A stretch of DNA of 64,000 bases from NCBI RefSeq assembly GCF_900460525.1, contig NZ_UHIY01000001.1, positions 3,348,001 to 3,412,000 on the forward strand. The letters are read 5' to 3'. This DNA comes from Yersinia kristensenii. Its GTDB lineage: Bacteria; Pseudomonadota; Gammaproteobacteria; Enterobacterales; Enterobacteriaceae. The translations under genes and the position numbers were made by a program. The notes under the pieces were generated by a model. That model saw only the letters and a list, made by a program, of their open reading frames with translations, was not told the DNA's origin and searched no databases. Below, piece after piece: positions 32,792 to 42,379 of the stretch; position 1 is the stretch's first letter, and every line of letters starts with the position of its first letter.

Positions 32792-33124
32792 AATTTTACG
32801 ACGATGCATTTGTGACAGTTATGTTTGCGATAACAACTTTTTACAACAACGTATTACCACAACATAGTGTCATTTATGTTATCCGCTTGCGACTGTAAAA
32901 CAATTGATGCGCAAAATGGCCCATGCGGATTCCATTTACACATCAATGACCACATTACAAAAGCGAGCTGTTTAGGACTTGTTGACTCCAATGTTTTAAG
33001 AGTCAAACACATATTATCTTTTAATGGTACGTCAAACTTTCACCACAGAAGATGCGCTAACACAAAACAAAGCAACTTCTGTCTTCAATGCTCTTTACTT
33101 TTTGACTGGTTTAACTTTTTAAGG
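32792..33124. other. Gap between pykA and hexR
   Basis: Apart from the HexR box at its edge and the likely pykA promoter, no small gene or hairpin terminator for hexR is evident. Confidence 0.4.
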
Positions 33125-33994
33125 TTACTCGCCACTATTGACCCGTGGTGAACCTTTGTCGAAACGCGACTCTTTCAATGCGTCTTTCACTCGCTTCAGG
33201 TTATCCCTGAATTTAGCCCCACGACGCAGAGTAAAACCGGTTGCCAACACGTCAATTAAGGTCAATTGAGCAATACGGGACACCATTGGCATATACATAT
33301 CAGTATCTTCCGGCACGTCCAGTAACAGCGGTAATGTTGCTTCATTAGCCAGCGGAGTATCGCGCGAGGTAATGGCAATCACTGTGGCATCGTTTTCACG
33401 GGCGAGTTGTGCCAGCTCAACCAGGCTTTTTGTGCGCCCAGTGTGAGATATCAATACCACCACATCACCTTCGTTGGAATTCATGCAACTCATGCGTTGC
33501 ATTACGATATCATCGAAATAAATTACTGGGATATTAAAGCGGAAGAATTTATTCATGGCATCATGGGCTACAGCGGCCGATGCGCCAAGGCCGAAGAACG
33601 AAATTTTCTTCGCTTGTGTCAATAAATCGACCGCTCGGTTGATCGCGGCAATATCTAAATTATTTTTCGCCATATCCAAGCTGGCCATGGTCGATTCAAA
33701 TATTTTCCCCGTGTAAGCGGCTACACTATCATCCTCTTCGACGTTCCGGTTCACATAAGGTGTGCCATTTGCCAGACTTTGTGCCAAATGAAGTTTAAAA
33801 TCAGGAAAACCTTTGGTGTCTAGTCGACGGCAAAAGCGGTTTACCGTGGGTTCGCTGACATTCGCCAATTTGGCCAGTGTGGCAATACTTGAGTGGATGG
33901 CAGTTTGTGGGGAGGCGAGGATCACCTCGGCGACTTTCCTTTCCGATTTGCTCAGGAGGTCCAGATTATTTTGGATATTTTCCAGCGTATTCAT
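33125..33994 (-). CDS. hexR: HexR, RpiR-family regulator of central carbon metabolism
   Basis: A 289-residue repressor/activator, the same length as E. coli HexR. The N-terminal RpiR-type helix-turn-helix (about 1-75) includes SVSEPTVNRFCRR-like NVSEPTVNRFCRRLD. The SIS sugar-phosphate domain (about 125-255) includes FFGLGASAAVAHDAM and LISHTGRTK. HexR senses the Entner-Doudoroff intermediate KDPG (2-keto-3-deoxy-6-phosphogluconate) and controls zwf, pykA, eda and similar genes. The start MNTLENIQ was set by alignment; two upstream in-frame ATGs lack support. Its targets zwf and pykA flank it, each with a box. Confidence 0.95.
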   Translation of the reverse strand: MNTLENIQNNLDLLSKSERKVAEVILASPQTAIHSSIATLAKLANVSEPTVNRFCRRLDTKGFPDFKLHLAQSLANGTPYVNRNVEEDDSVAAYTGKIFESTMASLDMAKNNLDIAAINRAVDLLTQAKKISFFGLGASAAVAHDAMNKFFRFNIPVIYFDDIVMQRMSCMNSNEGDVVVLISHTGRTKSLVELAQLARENDATVIAITSRDTPLANEATLPLLLDVPEDTDMYMPMVSRIAQLTLIDVLATGFTLRRGAKFRDNLKRVKDALKESRFDKGSPRVNSGE

Positions 33995-34306
33995 ATAACG
34001 AGAGTCACCCATGGGTTTTACCGATTTCATTTAAAGGAGAAATCTATGTCGGTTTAATGAAAATATACTACGAGCTGGAACCCGTTGGCAGAGACATCTG
34101 GTGAGAAGTCACTCTTTTTCACCAGAATATGACCTGTGTCTAATTTTCATAATGGTAAATAGTTGTCAAAAACGTCATAAAATTACATTTTAAAGTTGCG
34201 CGGCCTGATTTGACGCGGCCTGCCACTCTATCGAGTGTTTTTTAACCTTTTTTGGCCCACTTTTATCTGGGTTTACTGGCTATAGTCAAAGAGAGTACAT
34301 TAGTAA

Positions 34307-34321
34307 TGTAAGAAAATTACA
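34307..34321. promoter_or_regulatory. HexR operator upstream of zwf
   Basis: TGTAAGAAAATTACA, perfect TGTAA/TTACA arms, lies 25 bases before the zwf start, where a bound repressor would block transcription or translation start. A weaker half-matching site (AAAATTACA) is near 34179. Confidence 0.78.
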
Positions 34322-34346
34322 AATATCCTGCAACGAGGAGAATAAC

Positions 34347-35831
34347 ATGGCGGTAACTAATACAGCCCAGGCAGCCCAGGCATGTGATCTGGTGATTTTC
34401 GGCGCTAAGGGCGATTTGGCTCGTCGGAAACTGTTGCCTTCCCTTTACCAATTAGAGAAAGCGGGTCACATCCACCCTGATACACGGATTATCGGCGTAG
34501 GCCGTGCCGATTGGGACAAAGACGCGTACACAGCCGTGGTAAGGGAAGCCCTCGATACCTTTATGAAAGAGACGCTGGATGATGAATTGTGGCAAAAACT
34601 CAGTTCTCGCCTCGATTTCTGTAATCTGGACGTCAATGACAGCAAACACTTTGCCAAATTGGGCAAAATGCTGGATCAAAAAAATCGCACCACCATTAAC
34701 TACTTCGCGATGCCACCGAATACCTTTGGGGCCATTTGCAAAGGGTTGGGCGAAGCGGGTCTGAATAAAGAGCCAGCACGGGTGGTAATGGAAAAACCTT
34801 TGGGGAAAGATTTGGCTTCCTCACGGGTGATTAATGATCAGGTCGCTGAGTATTTCAACGAATGCCAGGTTTACCGTATCGACCATTATTTAGGTAAAGA
34901 GACAGTATTGAACCTGCTGGCCCTGCGTTTTGCCAACTCACTGTTTGCGTCGAACTGGGATAACCGCACCATTGATCATGTGCAGATTACTGTTGCAGAG
35001 GAAGTCGGTATTGAAGGGCGTTGGGGCTATTTTGATCAGGCCGGCCAGATGCGCGACATGATCCAAAACCACTTGCTGCAAATCCTAACCATGATTGCCA
35101 TGTCGCCACCGGCAGATTTGAGTACCGACCGTATCCGTGATGAAAAAGTGAAAGTGCTGCGCTCGCTGCGCCGTATTGATCACACCAATGTGCGTGAAAC
35201 CACGGTTCGGGGTCAGTATACGGCCGGATTTGTGCAGGGTAATAAAGTCCCTGGCTATCTGGAAGAAGAAGGGGCGAATAAGAGCAGTAACACCGAGACA
35301 TTCGTTTCTATCCGGGTCGATATTGATGACTGGCGCTGGGCCGGTGTGCCGTTCTACCTGAGAACCGGTAAACGCCTGCCAAGCAAATGTTCTGAAGTGG
35401 TGGTGTATTTTAAAAACCCTGCGTTGAATCTGTTCCGTGAGTCTTATCAGCAATTACCACAGAATAAACTGACTATCCGTTTGCAGCCAGATGAAGGCAT
35501 CGAAATTGAAGTGCTGAATAAAGTACCAGGTCTTGAGCATAAGCACCGTCTGCAAACCACTAAGCTTGATCTCAGTTTCTCCAAAACCTTTAACGAGCAG
35601 CATATTGCTGATGCTTACGAACGTCTGCTGTTGGAGACGATGCGCGGTATTCAGGCCCTGTTTGTGCGCCGTGATGAGGTGGAGGAAGCTTGGAAGTGGG
35701 TTGATTCCATCATGGATGCATGGGCTGCTGATAATGAGGCTCCAAAGCCTTATCAATCTGGGACATGGGGCCCTGTGGCGTCGGTGGCCATGATTACCCG
35801 TGATGGCCGCTCATGGAATGAATTCGAATAA
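34347..35831 (+). CDS. zwf: Glucose-6-phosphate 1-dehydrogenase
   Basis: A 494-residue enzyme (E. coli 491) that starts the oxidative pentose phosphate route by oxidising glucose 6-phosphate with NADP+. FGAKGDLARRKLLP (18-31) is the nucleotide fold. RIDHYLGKE (177-185) holds the catalytic Asp-His and the active-site Lys. A good AGGAG precedes the ATG. The N-terminus has a 9-base tandem duplication (CAGCCCAGG twice, 34363-34380) that adds three residues compared with E. coli. Under HexR-type control. Eda follows, but the intervening edd gene of E. coli is absent here. Confidence 0.98.
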   Translation: MAVTNTAQAAQACDLVIFGAKGDLARRKLLPSLYQLEKAGHIHPDTRIIGVGRADWDKDAYTAVVREALDTFMKETLDDELWQKLSSRLDFCNLDVNDSKHFAKLGKMLDQKNRTTINYFAMPPNTFGAICKGLGEAGLNKEPARVVMEKPLGKDLASSRVINDQVAEYFNECQVYRIDHYLGKETVLNLLALRFANSLFASNWDNRTIDHVQITVAEEVGIEGRWGYFDQAGQMRDMIQNHLLQILTMIAMSPPADLSTDRIRDEKVKVLRSLRRIDHTNVRETTVRGQYTAGFVQGNKVPGYLEEEGANKSSNTETFVSIRVDIDDWRWAGVPFYLRTGKRLPSKCSEVVVYFKNPALNLFRESYQQLPQNKLTIRLQPDEGIEIEVLNKVPGLEHKHRLQTTKLDLSFSKTFNEQHIADAYERLLLETMRGIQALFVRRDEVEEAWKWVDSIMDAWAADNEAPKPYQSGTWGPVASVAMITRDGRSWNEFE

Positions 35832-35847
35832 ATATTTAGGTTATGAC

Positions 35848-35975
<128 letters not shown>

Positions 35976-36131
35976 TGCCGCCCACCCAAGCGCAATAATA
36001 AAGAGCCGTTAGCGACTCGCAGAATGATTCTTTATGGCCGGCGGAAAAGTAATAAATGCTCCGCCAGCCATCTTTCAACTGACACCTTCGGGTGAGTCCA
36101 TGCCAACCGGCATAAGTGGAGATAACAACGA

Positions 36132-36773
36132 ATGAAAAGCTGGAAAATGAGCGCAGAGCAGGTAATGACCGCAGGCCCTGTCGTCCCGGTGATCGTGATA
36201 AATAAGATCGAGCAAGCGGTACCGCTAGCTAAAGCCTTGGTGGCGGGTGGTGTTCGGGTGCTGGAAGTGACGTTGCGCACCTCTTGTGCTGTTGAGGCTA
36301 TTCGCGCTATTGCTAAAGAAGTTCCAGAAGCCATTGTGGGGGCGGGTACGGTGCTTAATCCTCAGCAATTGGCTGATGTGGTTGAGGCGGGTGCCCAATT
36401 TGCCATTAGCCCTGGGCTGACTGATGAACTTCTCAAAGCGGCAACTGAAGGTGATATTCCGTTGATCCCAGGAATAAGCACGGTTTCTGAACTGATGCTT
36501 GGCATGAGTTATGGCCTGCGTGAGTTTAAATTCTTCCCGGCAGAAGCTAACGGCGGTGTTAAAGCCTTGCAAGCTATCGGCGGCCCATTCTCTCAAGTGC
36601 GTTTCTGTCCAACTGGCGGTATTACACCGAACAACTATCGCGATTACCTGGCGCTGAAAAGCGTATTGTGTATCGGCGGCTCATGGTTGGTTCCTGCTGA
36701 TGCACTGGAAAAAGGTGACTACGCTCGCATTACTGAGTTAGCCAAACAAGCTGTTGCAGGTGCCACCGCCTAA
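36132..36773 (+). CDS. eda: KHG/KDPG aldolase
   Basis: A 213-residue class I aldolase, the same length as E. coli Eda. It cleaves 2-keto-3-deoxy-6-phosphogluconate to pyruvate and glyceraldehyde 3-phosphate, and also handles 2-keto-4-hydroxyglutarate. The Schiff-base Lys133 is in FKFFPAEA and catalytic Glu45 in LEVTLR. GTGGAG precedes the start. Without an adjacent edd the gene may mainly serve hexuronate catabolism, where KDPG arises from glucuronate and galacturonate; edd could lie elsewhere in the genome. A terminator follows. Confidence 0.97.
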   Translation: MKSWKMSAEQVMTAGPVVPVIVINKIEQAVPLAKALVAGGVRVLEVTLRTSCAVEAIRAIAKEVPEAIVGAGTVLNPQQLADVVEAGAQFAISPGLTDELLKAATEGDIPLIPGISTVSELMLGMSYGLREFKFFPAEANGGVKALQAIGGPFSQVRFCPTGGITPNNYRDYLALKSVLCIGGSWLVPADALEKGDYARITELAKQAVAGATA

Positions 36774-36826
36774 GTCGCGCTAACTCCATGAACTGCTGGG
36801 AAAACCCAGTATGAGTGCTGAACAGT

Positions 36827-36858
36827 AAACCTCTGCAATGCAGGGGTTTTGTTTTTTT
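36827..36858 (+). terminator. eda terminator
   Basis: Stem AAACCTCTGC/GCAGGGGTTT with one G-U pair, followed by TGTTTTTTT. A smaller hairpin CTGGGAAAACCCAG precedes it at 36794-36807. Confidence 0.85.
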
Positions 36859-37055
36859 AAAATTACTAACTTATTATTTTTTAATCTCTTTTTATAAACT
36901 ATTTATCAAATTGATGGTTTGCTTTATAAAATTGACTGTGGTAAAAATACAGCAGTTAATTATTCCAATTTGATGAGGGTTTTAGGCGTATCGCACTGGG
37001 TTTGGCATACAAGAAAGTAGCCAAAACGTGTGTAGCTAAAAAAAAGAGATATATT

Positions 37056-37154
37056 ATGATGAAAACTAATGGAATTACTTTCAAGCCTTCTACATCCCAA
37101 CTCTTCTTGTCAGCCATTCTGGCCAGTGAGCATCACTGGTGCAGCGAGCTATAG
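37056..37154 (+). CDS. Putative mdtJI leader peptide (MdtU-like), 32 residues
   Basis: A 32-codon reading frame starting ATG ATG AAA, with GAGAT about 5 bases upstream, ends at TAG about 170 bases before mdtJ. The peptide is mixed polar and hydrophobic and ends HHWCSEL. E. coli mdtJI is preceded by a translated leader ORF, mdtU, implicated in spermidine-dependent expression. The position here fits the same role, but I cannot recall the E. coli sequence well enough to align it. Without that, it is a small-ORF candidate. Clean intergenic context and a plausible site favour it. Confidence 0.45.
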   Translation: MMKTNGITFKPSTSQLFLSAILASEHHWCSEL

Positions 37155-37322
37155 CGTCTTTCTTCTTCTGTAGTTAATAAATTTAACAAAAAATTTCTAC
37201 GCCAAGTGAGTTTCTATTTCTTACGGCCTGCGCACGTCTATTCCCTGTGAATGGGGCGTCGAATTAGGATAACCGTAATAAATAGACCTTAGCGAGCATC
37301 TATGCCTGTTAGGAGAAGAATG

Positions 37323-37700
37323 ATGATTTATTGGATATTTTTAGGTTTAGCGATTGTTGCTGAAATTATCGGCACTTTATCAATGAAATACGCCAGTGTC
37401 AGTGGTGAGATGACCGGGCATATCGTGATGTATTTTATGATAACCGGCTCATATATCTTGCTGGCTCTGGCGGTGAAGAAAGTGGCGCTAGGAGTGGCTT
37501 ATGCTCTGTGGGAAGGGATTGGTATCCTGATTATTACTGTTTTCAGTGTGTTGTGGTTTGATGAAAGCTTATCACCGCTGAAAATTGTCGGTTTAGTGAC
37601 TTTGATCGGCGGCATAATGTTAGTGAAATCAGGGACTCGTAAGCCAAAGAAACCGAACAGTCCAAGCCGAAATTCAGGTGAGCATCATGCAACAGCTTGA
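37323..37700 (+). CDS. mdtJ: Spermidine export SMR protein MdtJ
   Basis: A 125-residue inner-membrane protein of the small multidrug resistance family with four transmembrane helices, one half of the MdtJI spermidine exporter. The conserved Glu in helix 1 ([15 protein letters not shown], Glu13) and [12 protein letters not shown] are present. AGGAG 7 bases before the ATG at 37323 fixes the start MIYWIFLG; two more in-frame ATGs lie 3 and 21 bases upstream. The basic C-terminal tail is longer than in E. coli. It overlaps mdtI by 14 bases. Confidence 0.95.
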   Translation: MIYWIFLGLAIVAEIIGTLSMKYASVSGEMTGHIVMYFMITGSYILLALAVKKVALGVAYALWEGIGILIITVFSVLWFDESLSPLKIVGLVTLIGGIMLVKSGTRKPKKPNSPSRNSGEHHATA

Positions 37701-38016
37701 ATTTTATCATATTGCGTTTCTGATTTTGGCGGTGATTCTAGAAATTATCGCTAACATCCTACTGAAAATGTCAGATGGCTTTCGCCGGGTATGGTTGGGG
37801 ATTTTATCATTGTTGTCAGTGCTTGGGGCATTCAGTGCGCTGGCACAAGCGGTGAAAGGTATCGAATTATCAGTGGCTTATGCCTTGTGGGGCGGGTTCG
37901 GTATTGCCGCTACCGTGGCGGCGGGTTGGATTTTGTTCAACCAGCGGCTGAACTATAAAGGCTGGATCGGGTTGATTTTGCTACTGGCTGGTATGGTAAT
38001 GATAAAGCTATCCTAA
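37687..38016 (+). CDS. mdtI: Spermidine export SMR protein MdtI
   Basis: A 109-residue SMR protein (same length as E. coli MdtI) with four transmembrane helices, the partner of MdtJ in spermidine efflux. Conserved [18 protein letters not shown], with its membrane Glu, and [12 protein letters not shown] lie in helices 1 and 3. The start MQQLEF has AGGTGA 6 bases upstream and lies inside the 3' end of mdtJ, indicating coupling and equal expression of the two subunits. No hairpin terminator is obvious after it. Confidence 0.95.
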   Translation: MQQLEFYHIAFLILAVILEIIANILLKMSDGFRRVWLGILSLLSVLGAFSALAQAVKGIELSVAYALWGGFGIAATVAAGWILFNQRLNYKGWIGLILLLAGMVMIKLS

Positions 38017-38148
38017 TCTGGAGTTTGGTGGGGCGACTGCACCGATGGGCGCTCCGGCGGCTTACGCCGCTACGACCCATTCGGCACATTTCCCCACCTA
38101 TTCACGTTGTGATTAGTCTGAGACAAGCCAAGGAAATTTAGCGGCTAA

Positions 38149-38493
38149 TCAAATAGCCGCAATAATTTTGATTTCAACTTTATACTTTGGATTCATTAGC
38201 TTAGCCTCTACGGTGCAGCGCACCGGTGCATTGCCATCTACTACCCAGGCATCCCACGCCGCATTCATTGCCGCGAAGTCTGCAATATCTGCCAAAAAGA
38301 TTGTCGCATCCAAAATACGGCCTTTATCTGAACCGAGTTGATTCAGCATCATATCAATGGCCGCCAATGTGTTTGCCGTCTGTGCAGTGGCGTCTGCATC
38401 CAGATTTTCCGGAACACTGGTGTAATAGATTGTATTGTTAAATACCACTGCGTCTGACCACCGTTTTTCGGGATTAATTCGCTCAATACTCAT
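38149..38493 (-). CDS. yoaB: RidA-family protein YoaB
   Basis: A 114-residue protein, the same length as E. coli YoaB, of the RidA (YjgF/YER057c/UK114) family. RidA proteins are trimers that hydrolyse reactive enamine/imine intermediates. The key Arg is present in APVRCTVEA, and the C-terminal MNPKYKVEIKIIAA has the conserved Glu. A GGAG site 6 bases before the ATG at 38493 fixes the start over an ATG two codons earlier. It is divergent from yoaA, as in E. coli. Its precise substrate is unproven. Confidence 0.92.
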   Translation of the reverse strand: MSIERINPEKRWSDAVVFNNTIYYTSVPENLDADATAQTANTLAAIDMMLNQLGSDKGRILDATIFLADIADFAAMNAAWDAWVVDGNAPVRCTVEAKLMNPKYKVEIKIIAAI

Positions 38494-38634
38494 TTTCACT
38501 CCTTCGTGTGAATGCCAATGTGAATGTAAATGTCAATTTTCACCATCAGGGTAGCATAGCCTATCGCGAGAATGTGTGGTCGCGGGCGCTTAGGCTTGGC
38601 ATAATCACCGCTGATTTCGCCCGGAAGAGAAAGT

Positions 38635-40539
38635 GTGACAGACGATTTTGCAACAGACGGCGCATTAGCGCAGGCCATTACAGGTTTTAACCCCCGAGAG
38701 TCCCAGCGCCAAATGGCTGCGGCAATCAGTGAATCTATTGATGCCAAACAACAGCTGGTGGTTGAGGCCGGTACTGGTACCGGTAAAACATTTGCTTATT
38801 TGGCTCCTGCGTTACGGGCTGATTGCAAAGTCATTATCTCCACTGGCTCCAAAGCATTGCAGGATCAACTCTATTCCCGCGATTTGCCCACTGTCGCTAC
38901 TGCTTTGAAATATAAAGGGAAATTAGCGTTGCTCAAAGGCCGTTCAAACTACCTGTGTTTGGAGCGGCTTGAGCAACAATCACTGGCGGGCGGCGAGCTG
39001 GCCAGTGAAACATTAGTGGATTTAGTGCGCTTACGCGGCTGGTCAGCAGAAACCGTTGATGGTGATATCAGCACTTGTGGTGAAGTTGCAGAAGACAGTT
39101 TTGTCTGGCCGTTAGTGACCAGCACTAATGATAACTGTCTGGGCAGTGATTGCCCGCTATATAAAGAGTGTTTTGTGGTGAAAGCTCGCCGCCGGGCGAT
39201 GGATGCCGACGTGGTGGTGGTTAATCACCATTTATTCTTGGCGGATATGGTGGTGAAAGAGAGCGGTTTTGCTGAGTTGATCCCCACCGCCGATGTGATG
39301 ATTTTCGATGAAGCCCATCAGATACCCGACATTGCCAGCCAATATTTCGGTCAGCAATTGACCAGCAGGCAACTGATGGACTTGGCAAAAGACATCATTA
39401 TTGCCTATCGAACTGAAGTGCGTGACTCAGCGCAATTGCAAAAAAGTGCTGACCGCCTGACACAAAACACCCAAGATTTTCGTTTGGTGTTGGGGGATCC
39501 CGGTTATCGCGGTAATCTGCGTGATGTGATGGAGCAACCCGCTATTCAGCGGGCGCTGTTGTTGCTCGATGATGCGCTGGAACTGTGCTACGACGTGATG
39601 AAGCTTTCACTGGGGCGCAGTGCGATGTTGGATGCGGCCTTTGAACGGGCGACGGTGTATCGCAACCGATTGAAACGATTGAAAGATGTCTCTATGCCCG
39701 GTTACAGTTATTGGTATGAATGTAACGCACGGCATTTTGTGCTGGCGCTCACGCCACTGTCTGTCTCTGACCGCTTTCGCGAGTTAATCGAAGAAAAACC
39801 CGGCACCTGGATTTTCACCTCGGCCACCCTGTCGGTGAATGACCAATTATCCCATTTCACCTCGCGGCTGGGGCTGACTAACGCCAAAACGCTGCTCTTG
39901 CCCAGCCCGTTTGATTATGCCAATCAGGCATTATTGTGTGTGCCGCGTAATTTACCCTCCGCCAATGAGCCGGGGGCGGCGCGCAAGCTGGCGGTGATGC
40001 TAAAACCCTTGATTGATGCCAATAAAGGGCGATGTTTCTTCCTGTGTACCTCGCACCAGATGATGCGCGGGTTGGCCGAAGAGTTCCGCGCCAGCATGAC
40101 ATTGCCAGTATTGGTGCAAGGGGAGACCAGTAAAGGGCAACTGTTGGCGCAGTTTGTGGCGGCGGGCAATGCGCTGTTGGTGGCGACCAGCAGCTTTTGG
40201 GAAGGTGTCGATGTGCGCGGTGATGCCCTATCTTGCGTTATTATCGACAAACTACCGTTTACCTCGCCAGATGACCCTTTGTTGAAAGCGCGTATTGAAG
40301 ATTGCCGTCTGCGCGGTGGTGACCCATTCAATGATGTGCAATTACCTGATGCAGTGATTACGCTCAAGCAAGGTGTGGGCCGTTTGATTCGTGATATTGA
40401 TGATCGCGGAGTGCTGGTTATCTGTGATAACCGGCTGGTAATGCGCCCTTATGGCGCGATGTTCCTCAATAGTTTACCACCTGCACCCCGAACCCGTGAT
40501 TTGGCGAAAGCTATCGCTTTTCTCAAGCAGCGCGATTGA
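38635..40539 (+). CDS. yoaA: DinG/XPD-like iron-sulfur helicase YoaA
   Basis: A 634-residue superfamily 2 helicase (E. coli 636). Walker [11 protein letters not shown] is at 43-52, the DEAH box at 225-228, and four Cys (108, 168, 173, 179) are placed to bind the 4Fe-4S cluster of XPD-like helicases. The C-terminal helicase domain ends with GVGRLIRD motif VI. In E. coli YoaA works with the DNA polymerase III chi subunit (HolC) in repair of replication damage. The start is GTG with GAAGAGA close upstream and the family N-terminus MTDDFA. It is divergent from yoaB. Confidence 0.96.
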   Translation: MTDDFATDGALAQAITGFNPRESQRQMAAAISESIDAKQQLVVEAGTGTGKTFAYLAPALRADCKVIISTGSKALQDQLYSRDLPTVATALKYKGKLALLKGRSNYLCLERLEQQSLAGGELASETLVDLVRLRGWSAETVDGDISTCGEVAEDSFVWPLVTSTNDNCLGSDCPLYKECFVVKARRRAMDADVVVVNHHLFLADMVVKESGFAELIPTADVMIFDEAHQIPDIASQYFGQQLTSRQLMDLAKDIIIAYRTEVRDSAQLQKSADRLTQNTQDFRLVLGDPGYRGNLRDVMEQPAIQRALLLLDDALELCYDVMKLSLGRSAMLDAAFERATVYRNRLKRLKDVSMPGYSYWYECNARHFVLALTPLSVSDRFRELIEEKPGTWIFTSATLSVNDQLSHFTSRLGLTNAKTLLLPSPFDYANQALLCVPRNLPSANEPGAARKLAVMLKPLIDANKGRCFFLCTSHQMMRGLAEEFRASMTLPVLVQGETSKGQLLAQFVAAGNALLVATSSFWEGVDVRGDALSCVIIDKLPFTSPDDPLLKARIEDCRLRGGDPFNDVQLPDAVITLKQGVGRLIRDIDDRGVLVICDNRLVMRPYGAMFLNSLPPAPRTRDLAKAIAFLKQRD

Positions 40540-40613
40540 GGGAAAAGCGAGGAGGGGTGTGCTATCATGCGCGCCCTGTGTTGAATTTATCTTCTTTTCC
40601 TGCCGAGGTTGGC

Positions 40614-41312
40614 ATGTCCACGCGAATTTTAGCGATCGATACCGCAACAGAAGCTTGTTCTGTCGCACTCTGGAACAACGGCGAAGTTCAGGCCCTATTT
40701 GAGCTTTGTCCACGAGAACACACCCAACGAATTTTACCGATGGTGCAGCAAGTGCTGGCGGAGTCGGGCTTATCTCTGCAACAACTCGATGCTTTGGCCT
40801 TTGGCCGCGGCCCTGGCAGTTTTACCGGGGTACGAATTGGGATCGGTATTGGCCAAGGGCTAGCATTGGGTGCTGACTTACCGATGATTGGCGTCTCCAC
40901 CTTGCAAACTATGGCCCAGGGGGCGTTTCGTTTGACGAGCAGCTCCCGAGTATTAGCGGCGATAGATGCGCGCATGGGAGAGGTTTATTGGGGTGAGTTT
41001 GAGCGCAATGACCAAGGCCAGTGGCTCGGCGAGGCGAGTGAGGCGGTAATGACACCAGCACAAGCGCTGGAGTATGCTCAATCATTGAGTGGTACTTGGG
41101 CAACCGTGGGTACTGGCTGGCAGACTTATCCTGACCTGATTAGCGGCAGCAGTGTGATGCTGACTGACGGCGAAATCACCTTGCCTCATGCTGAAGATAT
41201 GTTGCCGCTGGCGTTATCATCATGGGCGAATGGGCAGGTTGTTCGTGTGGAAAATGCTGAGCCAGTTTACCTGCGCAATGAAGTGACTTGGAAAAAACTG
41301 CCGGGCCGCTAG
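40614..41312 (+). CDS. tsaB: tRNA t6A modification protein TsaB
   Basis: A 232-residue ASKHA-fold protein (E. coli 231) that scaffolds the TsaBDE complex for threonylcarbamoyladenosine at tRNA position 37. Conserved [15 protein letters not shown] at the N-terminus, [27 protein letters not shown] and [10 protein letters not shown] are diagnostic. The start MSTRILAID was chosen by alignment and a GAGG site; an ATG 78 bases upstream lies beside the yoaA stop and lacks support. It follows yoaA and precedes yeaY and fadD, as in E. coli. Confidence 0.96.
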   Translation: MSTRILAIDTATEACSVALWNNGEVQALFELCPREHTQRILPMVQQVLAESGLSLQQLDALAFGRGPGSFTGVRIGIGIGQGLALGADLPMIGVSTLQTMAQGAFRLTSSSRVLAAIDARMGEVYWGEFERNDQGQWLGEASEAVMTPAQALEYAQSLSGTWATVGTGWQTYPDLISGSSVMLTDGEITLPHAEDMLPLALSSWANGQVVRVENAEPVYLRNEVTWKKLPGR

Positions 41313-41411
41313 AACTAATCGACTCCGCGGTAGCTTGAAATATTTAACAACTTATCATCCTGATGAGAGTCTAAAATTTTAAGATAGCGATAGGATAAGG
41401 AGTGACATGCT

Positions 41412-42017
41412 ATGGCGATAAACACCTTAACAACTCAATCTAGCCAGAAAATAAGCCGTAAATGGCGGTGTGGCTGGCTAGGATTGGGCGCTTTGTTACT
41501 TTCCGGTTGTGTCACGATCCCACCAGCGATCCAGGGCACAACCGCGACACCGCAGCAAAATCTTAACTTGGTTCGGACTGATCCCAAGGCCTTTATTGGT
41601 CAGGAAGCACGTTTTGGCGGAACAGTGATTAATGTGACCAACGAAACGCACCGCACTCGGCTTGAAATTGCCAGTGTACCTTTAGATTCGGGTGCCAGAC
41701 CTATTTTGGGTGAACCTTCACAGGGCCGAGTCATTGCTTATGTGAATGGTTTCCTTGAACCCGTTGATTTCCGTGGGCACCTTGTCACTGTTGTTGGGCC
41801 CATTACCGGTGTTGAAGCGGGTAAAATTGGCCAGACACCTTATGACTTCGTGGTAATGAATGCCACGGGTTATAAGCGTTGGCATCTTGAACAGCAAGTA
41901 TTAATGCCACCCATGATGGACCCTTGGGGTTATCGTCACCCCGGGATGTGGGGGCCAGGATGGGGCGGTTGGTACAATCCGGGGCCAGCACCGATACAAA
42001 CCATTGTGACGGAGTAG
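41412..42017 (+). CDS. yeaY: Slp-family outer-membrane lipoprotein YeaY
   Basis: A 201-residue predicted lipoprotein. A basic N-region (about 1-20) and a hydrophobic stretch end in the lipobox LLSGC; the following residues Val-Thr do not resemble the inner-membrane retention signal (Asp at +2), so outer membrane is likely. The Slp domain covers about 50-160 with [12 protein letters not shown] and [13 protein letters not shown]. The C-terminus is rich in Met, Pro, Gly and Trp ([20 protein letters not shown]). The order tsaB-yeaY-fadD matches E. coli. A perfect-palindrome terminator follows. Confidence 0.9.
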   Translation: MAINTLTTQSSQKISRKWRCGWLGLGALLLSGCVTIPPAIQGTTATPQQNLNLVRTDPKAFIGQEARFGGTVINVTNETHRTRLEIASVPLDSGARPILGEPSQGRVIAYVNGFLEPVDFRGHLVTVVGPITGVEAGKIGQTPYDFVVMNATGYKRWHLEQQVLMPPMMDPWGYRHPGMWGPGWGGWYNPGPAPIQTIVTE

Positions 42018-42067
42018 TGAGTGGGCTCCATCACAGTGGGGCTATATAGACGATGAGGTTAATCGAG

Positions 42068-42091
42068 AAGGGCGCTGAATTCAGCGCCCTT
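42068..42091 (+). terminator. yeaY terminator
   Basis: A perfect 24-bp palindrome (AAGGGCGCTGAA/TTCAGCGCCCTT) is followed by TTTACATTTG. Confidence 0.8.
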
Positions 42092-42379
42092 TTACATTTG
42101 CTTTAGGCTATGCGGATGTAAAAGTTTTATAATCAATAGGTTAGATTGTTTTGTATTATTCACTAAAATTAATATGTTGATTTTATTGCTATTTTTTTGT
42201 CAGCATTAACTGACTTGATTATTTTTATGATCTCAGCGCCAAAAAATAGTGACGTATATCCCAACCTCAAAATTGTTTAAAAGTAAACTGGTAAGCTGAG
42301 TTAAAATATTGTTAAAGTTCTGGTGTAAATAAGTTTGCCAGCTTATCTGGCGACTAATAATAATTTCAGGAGCGCTACC
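42092..42379. promoter_or_regulatory. fadD upstream region
   Basis: An AT-rich promoter region. AACTGGTAAGCTGAGTT near 42284-42300 loosely resembles a FadR operator (core TGGTCNGACCA); only the left half matches well. No second gene is seen. Confidence 0.3.

Noticed and set aside
39924..40367. A 147-codon frame antisense to yoaA
   Set aside because: Shadow frame inside the conserved helicase C-terminal domain.
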